Under the pieces are notes generated by a model, which was not told the origin of the DNA, did not search any database, and saw only the letters and a list, made by a program, of their open reading frames with translations. DNA of 64,000 nucleotides from an uncultured Tissierellia bacterium (GTDB taxonomy: Bacteria; Bacillota; Clostridia; Tissierellales; Peptoniphilaceae): positions 1-64,000 of the forward strand of contig CALAJY010000026.1 in assembly GCA_937923265.1 (NCBI GenBank), read 5' to 3'. The position numbers and the translations under genes are program-made. Below, one piece after another: positions 16,894-25,911 of this stretch; within the stretch, counting starts at the first letter, position 1, and every line of letters begins with the position of its first letter.

Positions 16894-17132
16894 GCATAAA
16901 TTCCCTGCCTCATCAATAAAATGTTTATTCAGTTTTGTGGGGAGAAAAGCGACTTTCACCGAAAACTTTTGGAAGAAAATACCGGAGAGAACATAATTTC
17001 TTCAAATCGAATTCCTATCCTATGAGCAATCAAGAGATTATTCTCTTCTCTTCCGGAAGAAGTGAAAAAGAAAGAATATACATGGTATGGTTTCGGATTC
17101 TAATCCGTAAAGACAAAATGAAGGAGGACACT
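16894..17132. promoter_or_regulatory. Intergenic region upstream of htrA
   Basis: Remaining 239 bp of the divergent nrdJ/htrA gap. TGGTATGGT at 17083-17091 is a possible extended -10 for htrA. No RNA gene or further operator recognised. Confidence 0.3.
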
Positions 17133-18518
17133 ATGAGTGACTATCAGGATCCAAGGGATCGCATTTCGGGGAATCATGAGGAAGAAAGCCATGACCCTGC
17201 CTCCGGCGACCGCAGAGGGGAAAGAGAACCTGTGACAGCGGAAGAAAGGGCAGGTCGCGTTTTCGAGGGAACCGGGAAGGAAACACAACATCAGGGGAGG
17301 CCGGCCTTTTCCGACTCGATGCCGGATGAGGAAGAGGTGAAGACCCGAAAGCTCATTCGGGAGGAACTGAAGAGAAATTATCGGAAAAAGAGCAGCTGGC
17401 TAAGAACGCTGGCCCTGGTGTTGGCGGCAGCGGTGTTAGGAGCTTTCGGTGGGGTTGGACTCCTGAAATCGGGCCTGCTTCCGAGCAGCCTCCAACTCGA
17501 GTCGGCGGACAGCGGATCTGATTCGAAAACGGTCGATATCAACCTTTCCAATGACTCCACCGCGGAGAATGCGGTGGCGAAGAAAGCCGTTCCCTCCATT
17601 GTGGGGATCACGACGGTGGTCCGGGCAGCGACGCAGAATCCCTTTATGTATGGAATTCCCAAGTATGCCGAAGCCGTGGGCTCCGGCGTCATCGTCTCCT
17701 CGGATGGGCTGATTCTCACCAATTCCCACGTGGTGGATAACGGGAATGCGAAGAAAATCAAGGTGCTTCTTTCCAATAAGGAAGAGGTGGAAGGAAAGCT
17801 TCTGTGGAATGATCCCACCCTGGATTTGGCGGTCCTGAAAGTGGATAAGAAGAACCTAAAGGCGATTGAGTTTGGAGACAGTGATAAGGTCCAGGTGGGA
17901 GACAAGGCGATTGCCATCGGAAACCCGCTCGGTCTCGATCTGCAGTCCACGTTAACCAGCGGCTATGTATCGGGACTGGACCGGTCCATTACCCTCCAGG
18001 ACGGCAATGTGATGGACGGCCTGATTCAAACGGATGCCGCCATTAACTCGGGAAACTCCGGCGGAGCTCTCCTCAATGCCAAGGGACAGCTGGTGGGAAT
18101 CAACACGGCCAAGCCCCAGTCCGCGGATGGGATCGGCTTTGCCATTCCGATTTCCACGGCAAAGAAGATTGTCGACAAGGTCGCAAAGGATGGAACCTTC
18201 GAACCCATTTATTTGGGAATCACCGGATACAATGTGCAGATCGCCAAGCAGCTGGGCATGGAGGACCTGCCCACGAAGACCGGCGTGATTGTTCACGATG
18301 TTGTTGCGGGCTCGCCCGCGGCGAAGGCAGGCGTGAGCTCGGGAGATGTGATCACCGCCTTGGATGGAAAAGAGATTGATTCCATGAACAGCCTCAAGAC
18401 GGCCCTCATCAACTACAGCATTGGGCAGAAGGCCAAGCTCAGCTACTATCACAATGGGAAAGCCGTGGAAAAAGAGATTGAATTTGTGAATTTCAAATTC
18501 TCGGAGAACAAGCAGTAA
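17133..18518 (+). CDS. htrA: HtrA/DegP-type membrane-anchored serine protease
   Basis: 461 aa. A long charged cytosolic N-terminus (about 1-87), one membrane helix (TLALVLAAAVLGAFGGVGLL, about 90-110), trypsin-like domain with the catalytic triad H199 (TNSHVV), D231 (LDLAVLKV) and S309 (NSGNSGGAL), and one C-terminal PDZ domain (GVIVHDVVAGSPAAKAG). Quality-control protease/chaperone for exported proteins. The ATG at 17133 follows AAGGAGGAC; an ATG 15 nt earlier is part of that site and less likely. Monocistronic with its own terminator. Confidence 0.93.
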   Translation: MSDYQDPRDRISGNHEEESHDPASGDRRGEREPVTAEERAGRVFEGTGKETQHQGRPAFSDSMPDEEEVKTRKLIREELKRNYRKKSSWLRTLALVLAAAVLGAFGGVGLLKSGLLPSSLQLESADSGSDSKTVDINLSNDSTAENAVAKKAVPSIVGITTVVRAATQNPFMYGIPKYAEAVGSGVIVSSDGLILTNSHVVDNGNAKKIKVLLSNKEEVEGKLLWNDPTLDLAVLKVDKKNLKAIEFGDSDKVQVGDKAIAIGNPLGLDLQSTLTSGYVSGLDRSITLQDGNVMDGLIQTDAAINSGNSGGALLNAKGQLVGINTAKPQSADGIGFAIPISTAKKIVDKVAKDGTFEPIYLGITGYNVQIAKQLGMEDLPTKTGVIVHDVVAGSPAAKAGVSSGDVITALDGKEIDSMNSLKTALINYSIGQKAKLSYYHNGKAVEKEIEFVNFKFSENKQ

Positions 18519-18541
18519 AGAGATTCCGAATCTGGAGAGGC

Positions 18542-18576
18542 AAAGGACGGAGGGGACATCCCGCTCCGTCCTTTTT
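18542..18576 (+). terminator. Intrinsic terminator of htrA
   Basis: AAAGGACGGAG, loop, CTCCGTCCTTTTTG, 24 bp after the htrA stop. Confidence 0.93.
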
Positions 18577-18577
18577 G

Positions 18578-18588
18578 TATGGTAAAAT
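18578..18588 (+). promoter_or_regulatory. Extended -10 element TATGGTAAAAT before dnaX
   Basis: TG-n-TAAAAT extended -10 placed just after the htrA terminator and 16 bp before the dnaX ATG. No clear -35. The implied leader is very short, so the call is tentative. Confidence 0.4.
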
Positions 18589-18604
18589 GAACCGGGAGGT
18601 GGCG

Positions 18605-20566
18605 ATGAAAAAAGCATTGTACCGGCGCTTCCGTCCTCTGACTTTCGATAAGGTCTTGGGGCAGGACAGCATCACCGGGGTACTAAAAAATCAGGTAAAA
18701 AGCGGGACCCCGGGTCATGCCTATCTTTTTTCCGGTGGGCGTGGCACGGGGAAGACCTCCTGTGCAAAGATTTTTGCACGAGCGGTGAATTGCCTCCATC
18801 CCGTGGATGGCAACCCCTGCAATGAATGTGCCAATTGCCGTGCAATCCTGGAAGAAACCACCATGGATGTGGTGGAAATGGATGCGGCTTCGAACCGAGG
18901 AATTGATGATATCCGAGAGTTGCGGGACCAGGTGAAATACCCTCCCGCCCAGGTAAAATACAAGGTCTATATTATCGATGAGGCCCACATGATCACCAAC
19001 GAGGCCTTTAATGCGCTTCTTAAGATCATGGAAGAGCCTCCCGCCCATCTGATTTTCATCCTGGCGACCACGGAGGAGGACAAGATTCCCCTGACGATCC
19101 TTTCGCGGCTTCAGCGCTATGAATTCAAACGGCTGGAACCCGCCCTTATCGAACAACATCTTTATGAGGTGGGAGAGGAGATTCAGGTAACCATTGAGCC
19201 GGAGGCCGCCCGGGCGATTGCTCGGGAAGCGGATGGGGCCATGCGAGATGCCCTTTCCTATTTAGACCAGCTGGTGGGCGCGGGGACACAGCAGATTGAC
19301 AAGACCCTGGTCGATAGGATTCTGGGCACGGTGGAGAGCGAAAATCTGGAAGAGCTCACGGCCCTTGTTTTTCAGGAGAAAATTTCCGAGGCCCTTTCTC
19401 TCAGCCAAAAAATTTTAAAAGAGGGAAAGGACGCATCCACCCTGCTGCGCGAGTGGATTGAATACATGAGACGTCTGCTCCTTATTAAGGGACTGGAGGG
19501 CAAAGAGGGCTACCTGGACCAGTCCTGGGAGAGTCAAGAGCGCATGACAAAGCTGGTGGAGGAGGTTTCCCTCCGGCGAATCGCGGATACCCTGGACCTT
19601 TTGATGGAGGGCGAGGGAAGGATGCGAAAATCCGATTACGGAGAGGCCCTCTTGGAATCCCTCGTGGTGCAACTCATCCATCGGGACTCCCTCAGGAACT
19701 GGGAATCCCGTTTACGGCTTGTTGAGGAAAAACTCCATCTGGTGGAAGCCTGGAAAAAGCCGGAGAATCTGGTTCATGCGGCACTTCTTCAGGAGTTGCC
19801 CCATCTTCTTCAGGGAGGAGGACAGGTGACCTTGGGCAAGCAGGAGCTTCCCTCGGAGCCGGAGAAGGACAAAGCGGACCGATCGGCGGCGCCGCCCTCG
19901 CAAACCATTCACCGGGAGGAAGAAAAAGTTCCCCTTACGCAGCCAAAAGACACGCCCGCGGGCCGAACGAAAAGCGGGGCTTCGGACGGGACGAGTTCCC
20001 CACCACAGGAGCAAAAGGAGATTTCCCAACAGGAACAGAAAGGACCTGCGACCGCTTCCCCGGAGGCCCAATGGCCTCAGATCCAGGAAGCCTTTCAAAG
20101 AGCGAATCTCCTCCCTCCCGTTTTTTTGAATAGTTACGAGAGGGTTGAATTTTTTCCCGGAGGGCTGGCTTTGTATTATCCGGAAGAGGGTCCCTATTTA
20201 AAATTAGTGGGGAGCATGAAAGACCGGCTGGCGGATTTGGCCCAAGAGGTAAGCGGGGAGCCCATGGAAATCCTCGTGCTTTCCAGCCGGGAAAAACGCC
20301 TCCGTTCCGGGAAGATGGATTCGTTCAAGAAGCCAGATTTGTCCTCCTCCCCTTCTTCGGCCTCCCCGGAGAGGGAGGGGGCGGAAGTACCCGTTCATGA
20401 TGGAACTCCCGGGGAGACGGAGGAAGCGAAGACCGAGCCCTCGAAGGCACCCCCGGCCGATGAACCGAGAGCGGAAGAGACAGAGAGCGATCCCGAGAGG
20501 ATTTTGCGAGAGCGAATTCCCGCATCCATTTTAGAAATTCAAGAAGCAGAAAAAAATAGGAGGTAA
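18605..20566 (+). CDS. dnaX: DNA polymerase III subunit gamma/tau
   Basis: 653 aa clamp-loader ATPase. Typical start MKKALYRRFRPLTFDKVLGQ, Walker A GGRGTGKTS (about 44-52), zinc-binding cysteines between 62 and 80, Walker B IIDEAHM, and sensor SRLQRYEF. Residues about 380-653 form a Pro/Glu/Ser-rich, poorly conserved tau region. Start at 18605 is chosen over an upstream frame start because of GGGAGG 5 nt before. The gene leads the dnaX-ybaB-recR-cutC cluster, with ybaB starting 3 bp later. I did not see the small SRP RNA that precedes dnaX in Bacillus. Confidence 0.96.
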   Translation: MKKALYRRFRPLTFDKVLGQDSITGVLKNQVKSGTPGHAYLFSGGRGTGKTSCAKIFARAVNCLHPVDGNPCNECANCRAILEETTMDVVEMDAASNRGIDDIRELRDQVKYPPAQVKYKVYIIDEAHMITNEAFNALLKIMEEPPAHLIFILATTEEDKIPLTILSRLQRYEFKRLEPALIEQHLYEVGEEIQVTIEPEAARAIAREADGAMRDALSYLDQLVGAGTQQIDKTLVDRILGTVESENLEELTALVFQEKISEALSLSQKILKEGKDASTLLREWIEYMRRLLLIKGLEGKEGYLDQSWESQERMTKLVEEVSLRRIADTLDLLMEGEGRMRKSDYGEALLESLVVQLIHRDSLRNWESRLRLVEEKLHLVEAWKKPENLVHAALLQELPHLLQGGGQVTLGKQELPSEPEKDKADRSAAPPSQTIHREEEKVPLTQPKDTPAGRTKSGASDGTSSPPQEQKEISQQEQKGPATASPEAQWPQIQEAFQRANLLPPVFLNSYERVEFFPGGLALYYPEEGPYLKLVGSMKDRLADLAQEVSGEPMEILVLSSREKRLRSGKMDSFKKPDLSSSPSSASPEREGAEVPVHDGTPGETEEAKTEPSKAPPADEPRAEETESDPERILRERIPASILEIQEAEKNRR

Positions 20567-20569
20567 GAG

Positions 20570-20905
20570 ATGGGAAAAGGAAGAGGCGGTTTTGGGGGCG
20601 CGAACATGAACAACATGATGCGCCAAATGCAAAAGATTCAACGAAAGATGGAAGAAACCCAAGAAAAGGTGAATGAAACCGAGATGGAGGCCAACTCCGG
20701 TGGCGGTGCGGTTACGGTGAAAATCAACGGAAAGCGGGAGATTCTCTCCGTGAAGATTGATCCGGAAATCGTGGATCCCGAGGATGTCGAGATGCTTGAG
20801 GACCTTGTGATGGTGGCGGTGAATGATGCCATCAAGCAGGCCGGCCAGCTTCAGGAAAATGAGATGGGCCGGATCACCGGCGGATTAAATATTCCGGGAC
20901 TATAA
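20570..20905 (+). CDS. ybaB: YbaB/EbfC nucleoid-associated protein
   Basis: 111 aa with the Gly-rich start GKGRGGFGGANMNNMMRQMQ, a long helix, then GGGAVTVKINGKREILSVKIDPEIV and a C-terminal amphipathic helix ending GLNIPGL, typical of the YbaB family. Dimeric tweezer-like DNA-binding protein nearly always encoded between dnaX and recR, as here. Three bp after dnaX and one base overlap with recR. Confidence 0.95.
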   Translation: MGKGRGGFGGANMNNMMRQMQKIQRKMEETQEKVNETEMEANSGGGAVTVKINGKREILSVKIDPEIVDPEDVEMLEDLVMVAVNDAIKQAGQLQENEMGRITGGLNIPGL

Positions 20906-21534
20906 TGAACGAATTTCCTAAGATTTTGGAGGACCTGGTTGAGGAGTTTCGGCAGCTTCCCACCATTGGGAAAAAAACCGCCCAGCGCTTGGCACTTTTT
21001 GTGGTGAAACGGGATGCAGATAAGGTGCGGCGCTTTGCCAACACGCTGGAGGCCGTGAAGGAAGAGATTCACGATTGTCCGGTGTGCGGGAACATGACCC
21101 AGGAGGCGATATGCCCCATCTGCTCCAGCGGCAAGAGGGATCATTCCACCATCTGTGTGGTGGAGGATGTCAGCAACCTGTTGGCCATGGAGCGGGCAGG
21201 GAGCTATCAGGGCACCTATTTCGTCCTGAAGGGGCTCCTTTCCCCGATGAATGAGATGGGACCGGATAAGATCGGGGTGGAAGCGCTGTTAGACCGCATC
21301 CACCATCCCACTCGCTTAGACCCTCATGGAGAACCCATTCGTGAGGTGATTTTTGCCATATCACCCACGGTAGAGGGGGAAACCACCATGCTTTTCTTGG
21401 GGGAGCTGTTGAAAAAGGAACCGGTCAAGCTCAGCCGCATTGCCAGTGGAATTCCCGTGGGGGGAAGCCTGGAGTACTATGATGAATTGACGCTATCCAA
21501 GGCCCTGGAAGATCGTCGAGGCCTGGAGGACTAG
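20905..21534 (+). CDS. recR: Recombination protein RecR
   Basis: 209 aa. Helix-hairpin-helix start (LEDLVEEFRQLPTIGKKTAQRLA), Cys4 zinc finger (CPVCGNMTQEAICPIC, about 57-72), Toprim domain (TICVVEDVSNLLAMERAG onward) and the C-terminal Walker-B-like segment ending IASGIPVGGSLEYYDELTL. RecFOR-pathway mediator for gap repair. Translationally coupled to ybaB (TAATG). Confidence 0.97.
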   Translation: MNEFPKILEDLVEEFRQLPTIGKKTAQRLALFVVKRDADKVRRFANTLEAVKEEIHDCPVCGNMTQEAICPICSSGKRDHSTICVVEDVSNLLAMERAGSYQGTYFVLKGLLSPMNEMGPDKIGVEALLDRIHHPTRLDPHGEPIREVIFAISPTVEGETTMLFLGELLKKEPVKLSRIASGIPVGGSLEYYDELTLSKALEDRRGLED

Positions 21535-21542
21535 GAGAGACC

Positions 21543-22286
21543 ATGTCGATATTAGAAATTTGCTGTGATTCCTATGAGGATGTAATAAAGGCAGACCGCG
21601 CCGGAGCCGACCGCGTGGAGCTCAACGAAGCCTTTGCGTTAGGAGGATTGACCCCCTCCCTGGGAACACTGAAGTTGAGCCTTTCAGACACTTCACTGTC
21701 CATTATCTGTATGGTTCGCGCCCGGCTGGGAGGTTTTTGCTATGACGATGCGGAATACCGGGTCATGCGGGAGGATGCCCGGCAGTTTTTGGAGGCGGGC
21801 GCCCATGGTCTGGCCTTTGGTTTCTTAACCAAAGAGGGGCACCCCGATCTTCCTCGGATTCGCTCCATGGTGGACCTGGTTCATGGAGCGGGTGTGGAAG
21901 CCGTCTTCCATCGGGCCTTTGACCTCTGTGTCCGACAAGAGGAGGCATGCGAGGGTCTCATTGCCTGTGGTGTCGACCGCATTCTCAGCAGCGGGGGAAG
22001 GGAGACCGCCGTTCAGGGGAAGGACCGGCTTCGTCGGTTGCAGGAAAGATTCGGATCCCGAATCCAACTTTTAGCAGGCAGCGGTGTTCAGGCGGAGAAC
22101 ATACTTTCCCTCCGCGAGGAGACGGGACTGGACCAGTTTCACAGCTCCTGTCGAGATTATCGGGAGGATCCAACGACCTCCAATCCGTTCCTCTCCTATG
22201 GCTTTTATCCCGCCCCCCGGGAGAACGCCCATAACGTGGTCAATGAGGAAAAGGTTCGGAAGTTACGATCCCTGTTGGATGCGTAA
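21543..22286 (+). CDS. cutC: CutC family protein (copper homeostasis / TIM-barrel)
   Basis: 247 aa. Motifs LEICCDSYEDVIKADRAGADRVELN, ALGGLTPSLGTL and VRARLGGFCYDDAEYRVM match the CutC TIM-barrel family. The family was named for copper tolerance in E. coli, but direct copper binding is doubtful. It starts 8 bp after recR and is the last gene of the dnaX cluster. Length is normal. Confidence 0.9.
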   Translation: MSILEICCDSYEDVIKADRAGADRVELNEAFALGGLTPSLGTLKLSLSDTSLSIICMVRARLGGFCYDDAEYRVMREDARQFLEAGAHGLAFGFLTKEGHPDLPRIRSMVDLVHGAGVEAVFHRAFDLCVRQEEACEGLIACGVDRILSSGGRETAVQGKDRLRRLQERFGSRIQLLAGSGVQAENILSLREETGLDQFHSSCRDYREDPTTSNPFLSYGFYPAPRENAHNVVNEEKVRKLRSLLDA

Positions 22287-22294
22287 TCATTGCG

Positions 22295-22340
22295 AAAAAC
22301 AAGAGGAGGTCCGGCGAATGCCGGACCTCCTCTTGTTTTA
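22295..22340. terminator. Bidirectional intrinsic terminator
   Basis: AAAACAAGAGGAGGTCCGGC gaat GCCGGACCTCCTCTTGTTTT, a perfect 20-bp stem. Serves the dnaX-cutC operon and the convergent symporter. Confidence 0.97.
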
Positions 22341-22373
22341 CCGTTTCATTGGCGAAATTCTACGAAGGACATC

Positions 22374-23798
22374 TTATTTCTCTGCTTCGGTCTCATGTTC
22401 ATAGGGATAGTCATAATGCAAGGGCTCTCCGGACGACTCCTGGTGATTAAAATCTTTCAGGAGGGCCTTAGCCTCACGGACTAAGAAATAGAGGGCGATG
22501 GCGTTGGGAATGACCATCATACCGTTGAACATATCCGCTAACTGCCACACCAGCCCAATCTTGCTCAAAGTACCGAGAATGATAAAGGCAAAGACGATGC
22601 ATTGATAGATGCGAACGGCGAGCTTTGACTTGAAGAGGTACTTAATGTTTGCTTCTCCAAAGTAGTACCAACCGATCACGGTACTGAATGCGAAGAAGAG
22701 CAAGGACACCGCGAGGAACTTGGCACCGATATCTCCAAACGCCTGGCTGAAGGCATGCATGGTAATCTGTGCCCCTTCCAGTCCGGAATTCTGGGCACCG
22801 GAGACTAAGATAATGAGGGCGGTAGCGGTGCACACGATAATGGTGTCGATGAAAACGCCGACCATGGCGATGGAACCCTGAACAACCGGATGGGGAACAT
22901 CGGCGATTCCGTGGGAATTAGGAGTAGACCCCATACCTGCTTCATTCGAGAACAGACCGCGGGCAACACCGTAGCGGATGGCTTCTCGGATGGTAACACC
23001 GACCACACCACCGGCAACGGCTTTCGTTGTAAAGGCGGAGGAGAAGATGGATCCCAGGGTGGGCAGGACTTGGTTTGCATATTTTACCAAGATGGCGATG
23101 GCGCCCACGATATAAAGGGCTGCCATAAAGGGAACGATGAGCTCCGTGAAACGGCCGATTCTCTTCATTCCTCCCGCAAAGATCAGGGCGGCCAGAAGGG
23201 CCAGGGCGATTCCGATATAGATTGCATCAATATGGAAGGCTTCGGTCATTACACTCGCGATGGAGTTGGACTGGACCATGTTTCCGATAAATCCAAGGGC
23301 AACGATGATTAAGATGGAGAAGATGGTTGCCAACACCTTTCCGATCCCCGCATGATTATGGTTTTTAAAGCCTTGACTGATGTAGAAGGCGGGGCCGGCA
23401 ACCAACTCTCCTCGGCGTTTGATTCGATATTTTTGTGCCAGGACGGCTTCCACAAAAATGGTGGACATACCGACCAAAGCAGTGATCCACATCCAGAATA
23501 CGGCACCCGGACCACCGGACAGAATGGCACCTGCGACACCTCCGATGTTTCCCGTTCCTACCTGAGCGGCAACCGCCGTGGCGAGGGACTGGAAAGAGGA
23601 CATGGAGCCTGCTTTTCCCTCCTCTCTCTTTTTAAAGATCTGACCGAAGCTCTTCGAGAATCCGAGTCCGAACTTTTTAATCTGGGGAAAGCCGAGATAA
23701 ATGGAGGAAAAGAGTCCAAAGCCCACCAGGATTACCATCATCGGCACGCCCCACAGCACATCATTGATGGCTGTGACGATGCTAGAAATTTGATTCAT
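22374..23798 (-). CDS. Alanine/glycine:cation symporter (AGCS family)
   Basis: 474 aa, about 10-11 membrane helices. Family signatures: GTGNIGGVAGAILSGGPGAVFWMW (about 83-106), the FSNEAGMGSTPNSHGIA loop (about 284-300) and GWYYFGEAN. Na+- or H+-coupled uptake of alanine or glycine (AgcS/AlsT/DagA type). Start has AGGAGGAATC. Single gene with a long AT-rich leader; no glycine riboswitch recognised. Confidence 0.94.
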   Translation of the reverse strand: MNQISSIVTAINDVLWGVPMMVILVGFGLFSSIYLGFPQIKKFGLGFSKSFGQIFKKREEGKAGSMSSFQSLATAVAAQVGTGNIGGVAGAILSGGPGAVFWMWITALVGMSTIFVEAVLAQKYRIKRRGELVAGPAFYISQGFKNHNHAGIGKVLATIFSILIIVALGFIGNMVQSNSIASVMTEAFHIDAIYIGIALALLAALIFAGGMKRIGRFTELIVPFMAALYIVGAIAILVKYANQVLPTLGSIFSSAFTTKAVAGGVVGVTIREAIRYGVARGLFSNEAGMGSTPNSHGIADVPHPVVQGSIAMVGVFIDTIIVCTATALIILVSGAQNSGLEGAQITMHAFSQAFGDIGAKFLAVSLLFFAFSTVIGWYYFGEANIKYLFKSKLAVRIYQCIVFAFIILGTLSKIGLVWQLADMFNGMMVIPNAIALYFLVREAKALLKDFNHQESSGEPLHYDYPYEHETEAEK

Positions 23799-24149
23799 AT
23801 GATTCCTCCTATGTAAAAACGTTTATAAAATTCAGCGATGTTTCCAAGAATATTTCCGGTAATATTTCTCCTCCTTTCTTTAAAGGAATCGTTCCATTTT
23901 TTTAAGATAAGAGTTTTTTGCTTAACAATAATTTATCATAATCAGCAAACGTTATCTACTTTTATTTTTATTTTTTTAATAAAAAATATTAAATTTATTG
24001 GCGAAAAAGCGAAAGTCCATTTCCCGGTGGGAGGCTCCCTGCTTGCAAAGCCGGTAACGCGTTGGGTTTTCTGGGAGGGCATCGACGGGAGACGAACCTG
24101 CAGATCCGAATTGACAGAATCGGTCTGATGATGGAAGGCATTTTTATGG
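23799..24149. other. Intergenic region between the symporter and tRNA-Val
   Basis: About 350 bp. The first 200 bp are strongly AT-rich (runs of T and A around 23895-23990) and should carry the symporter promoter. The rest (24000-24140) has normal GC. I recognise no gene, riboswitch or repeat there. Confidence 0.4.
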
Positions 24150-24197
24150 AATAAAAAAATAAGCCCGTTTTTCTGCGACATGCGGAAAAACGGACTA
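24150..24197 (-). terminator. Terminator downstream of tRNA-Val
   Basis: On the minus strand CCGTTTTTCCGC, loop, GCAGAAAAACGG, then a T-rich tail (CTTATTTTTTT). Confidence 0.75.
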
Positions 24198-24210
24198 AGT
24201 ATTTTAACAT

Positions 24211-24283
24211 GGACCACATTGGAATCGAACCAACGACCTCCACGATGTCAACGTGGCGCTCTAACCGACTGAGCTAATGGTCC
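24211..24283 (-). tRNA. tRNA-Val (GAC anticodon)
   Basis: 73 nt on the minus strand. 7-bp acceptor stem GGACCAT / GTGGTCC, D arm GCTC..GAGC, anticodon stem CCACG/CGTGG with loop TTGACAT giving anticodon GAC, which reads GUC (Val). T arm with GTTCGAAT consensus. CCA is not encoded. No other tRNA adjoins it; a terminator follows. Confidence 0.93.
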
Positions 24284-24450
24284 AAATGGATTAGGCGTTT
24301 ATTTTAACAGAGATTTTTCAATTTTGCAAGGTTTTCGGGATGGAATTTCACGGCGAAGAAAAAATCAAAAAAAGGCCATCCTTTGGATGGATACTAGTAT
24401 AATAATAGAGATGAATTCATAAGGAAATGCCGTCAACAGGGGGTTGCCCT

Positions 24451-24488
24451 AAGAAAGCTTTCTTTATTACTATAAAATATTACTATAA
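24451..24488. promoter_or_regulatory. Palindrome plus direct repeats upstream of apbE
   Basis: Perfect 14-bp palindrome AAGAAAGCTTTCTT (24451-24464) followed immediately by two 11-bp direct repeats TATTACTATAA (24465-24475 and 24478-24488). Position 55-90 bp before the apbE start suggests an operator or promoter region. Confidence 0.45.
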
Positions 24489-24541
24489 GATTACGCTATG
24501 ATGCTTATCAATTTACAGGATCGTTAGAACGAGGGGGCGTT

Positions 24542-25753
24542 ATGAATAAAAAATGGCTGCTGGCCGGGCTCAGTGGAATCATCCTCTTTTCCGCTTGCGG
24601 AAAGGATGCAATACAAACAAGCCAACAAACCACATCGCAAAGTTCTCAGGAAGTGAAGTTACAAGAAGTTGCGGAAAAAGGAGTGAAGGAGCCGGGGGAA
24701 TGGATTACCCTTTCGGGGAGTCGGAAGGTGTTCAAGGGAAAGGGGGAATTCTTCGACTGCTTTGATACGGTCATCAGTGTGACCTATTACACCAAGAGTG
24801 TGGAGGAGTTTCAAAAGCTGTTTGACCTCACCCATAAGGAATATCTTCGCCTCCACCAGCTCTATGATAATTACCATGGCTATGATGGCGTGACCAATGT
24901 CTTTTCCGTGAATCAGAAAGCGGGACAGGGTGCGGTTCCCGTTTCCGAAGAGCTTTTTTCTCTTTTAAAGCTTAGCAAAGATAACTATGACAAGGTAAAG
25001 GGAAAGGTCAACATCGCCATGGGGTCGGTCCTCCGCCTCTGGCATGATGCCCGGGAAGCAAATGGATACTATGTGAACGGCGAAGAGGCAGAAGCCAAAA
25101 ATTCAGGGAAGAATACCGCGGAGAAGGGAGTGCTGCCCACCAAGGAGCAATTGGAAGAGGCGAACCGGCACTGCAAGATCAGCGATATGATCCTGAATGA
25201 CAAGGACCGGAGCGTGGAGCTGAAAGACAGCAAGATGAGTTTGGATCTCGGTGCGGTGGCGAAGGGCTACGCCACGGAGCGGATCGCCCAGACCATGAAA
25301 AAGGAAGGTTTGGAGTCGGGGCTGATCAACGCCGGAGGAAATGTTAAGGTGATTGGCCTGCCCGCCGATGGGAGAAAGGAATGGTCCATTGGGGTACAGA
25401 ATCCCAAGCCGGAAAAGGAGCAGATGACCTGGGCGATTAAGGTCTACAAGGACCAGGCGGTCGTAACCTCCGGTGACTATCAGCGCTATTTCATGGTGAA
25501 TGGGAAAAAGTATCACCATATCATCGATCCGAAGACCTTATATCCCGAAACGAGGTTCCCTTCGGTATCGGTGGTTACGGAGGATTCCGGCCTGGCGGAT
25601 TTTCTTTCCACGGCCATGTTCCTCTCGGATAAGACGGAAGCCGAGGAAATCCGCAAGAATTTTTCCGACCGGGCCATTGGCTTGGTATGGATTGATGTGA
25701 AAAATGAGTTAAGCAATACGGAGAACTTACAGGATCGCATTGTGAGACCATAG
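24542..25753 (+). CDS. apbE: FAD:protein FMN transferase ApbE (lipoprotein)
   Basis: 403 aa. Lipoprotein signal with lipobox FSAC (Cys near residue 19), so it sits on the outer face of the membrane. Conserved ApbE motifs: FFDCFDTVISVTYY, DLGAVAKGYATERIA (FAD/metal site), LINAGGNVKVIG, TSGDYQRYFMVNGKKYHHIIDPKT, and a final segment with DSGLADFLSTAMFLS. It attaches FMN covalently to Thr/Ser of exported flavoproteins such as Rnf or Nqr subunits or FMN_bind reductases; no such substrate gene is intact in this window. Start preceded by GAGGGGG. An insertion of about 45 residues near residue 180-210 is longer than usual. Confidence 0.92.
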   Translation: MNKKWLLAGLSGIILFSACGKDAIQTSQQTTSQSSQEVKLQEVAEKGVKEPGEWITLSGSRKVFKGKGEFFDCFDTVISVTYYTKSVEEFQKLFDLTHKEYLRLHQLYDNYHGYDGVTNVFSVNQKAGQGAVPVSEELFSLLKLSKDNYDKVKGKVNIAMGSVLRLWHDAREANGYYVNGEEAEAKNSGKNTAEKGVLPTKEQLEEANRHCKISDMILNDKDRSVELKDSKMSLDLGAVAKGYATERIAQTMKKEGLESGLINAGGNVKVIGLPADGRKEWSIGVQNPKPEKEQMTWAIKVYKDQAVVTSGDYQRYFMVNGKKYHHIIDPKTLYPETRFPSVSVVTEDSGLADFLSTAMFLSDKTEAEEIRKNFSDRAIGLVWIDVKNELSNTENLQDRIVRP

Positions 25754-25786
25754 GAAAAGAGAGGGGGCACCCCCCTCTCTTTTTTA
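25754..25786 (+). terminator. Intrinsic terminator of apbE
   Basis: AAAAGAGAGGGGG ca CCCCCCTCTCTTTTTT. Confidence 0.95.
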
Positions 25787-25816
25787 TGGGACCGGGAAAC
25801 GCTTGCTTCCTATTAC

Positions 25817-25856
25817 TTTACATAAATTTTACATTCGCTTCTCTTTGGAATTAACA
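25817..25856 (+). promoter_or_regulatory. Pho-box repeats upstream of pstS
   Basis: TTTACA (25817-25822), 5 nt, TTTACA (25828-25833), then TTAACA (25851-25856), at spacings of 11 and 23 bp, i.e. on the same helix face. They match the PhoP/PhoB consensus TTWACA-N5 of Gram-positive phosphate regulons and lie 56-95 bp before the pstS start. TATCCT at 25866-25871 is a possible -10. Confidence 0.75.
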
Positions 25857-25911
25857 CTTGCCCACTATCCTTAAGAGGCAAGAACAAAAACAACGAGGAG
25901 AGGTGAAAACA

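Noticed and set aside
16746..16935. Cobalamin riboswitch upstream of nrdJ
   Set aside because: No B12-box-like conserved core could be recognised; only a terminator hairpin and NrdR-like boxes are supported.
18519..18604. Small SRP RNA gene before dnaX
   Set aside because: Only an 86-bp gap filled by a terminator and an extended -10 element; no room for the RNA.
23799..24000. Glycine riboswitch upstream of the alanine/glycine symporter
   Set aside because: The leader is AT-rich and lacks the conserved glycine aptamer core.
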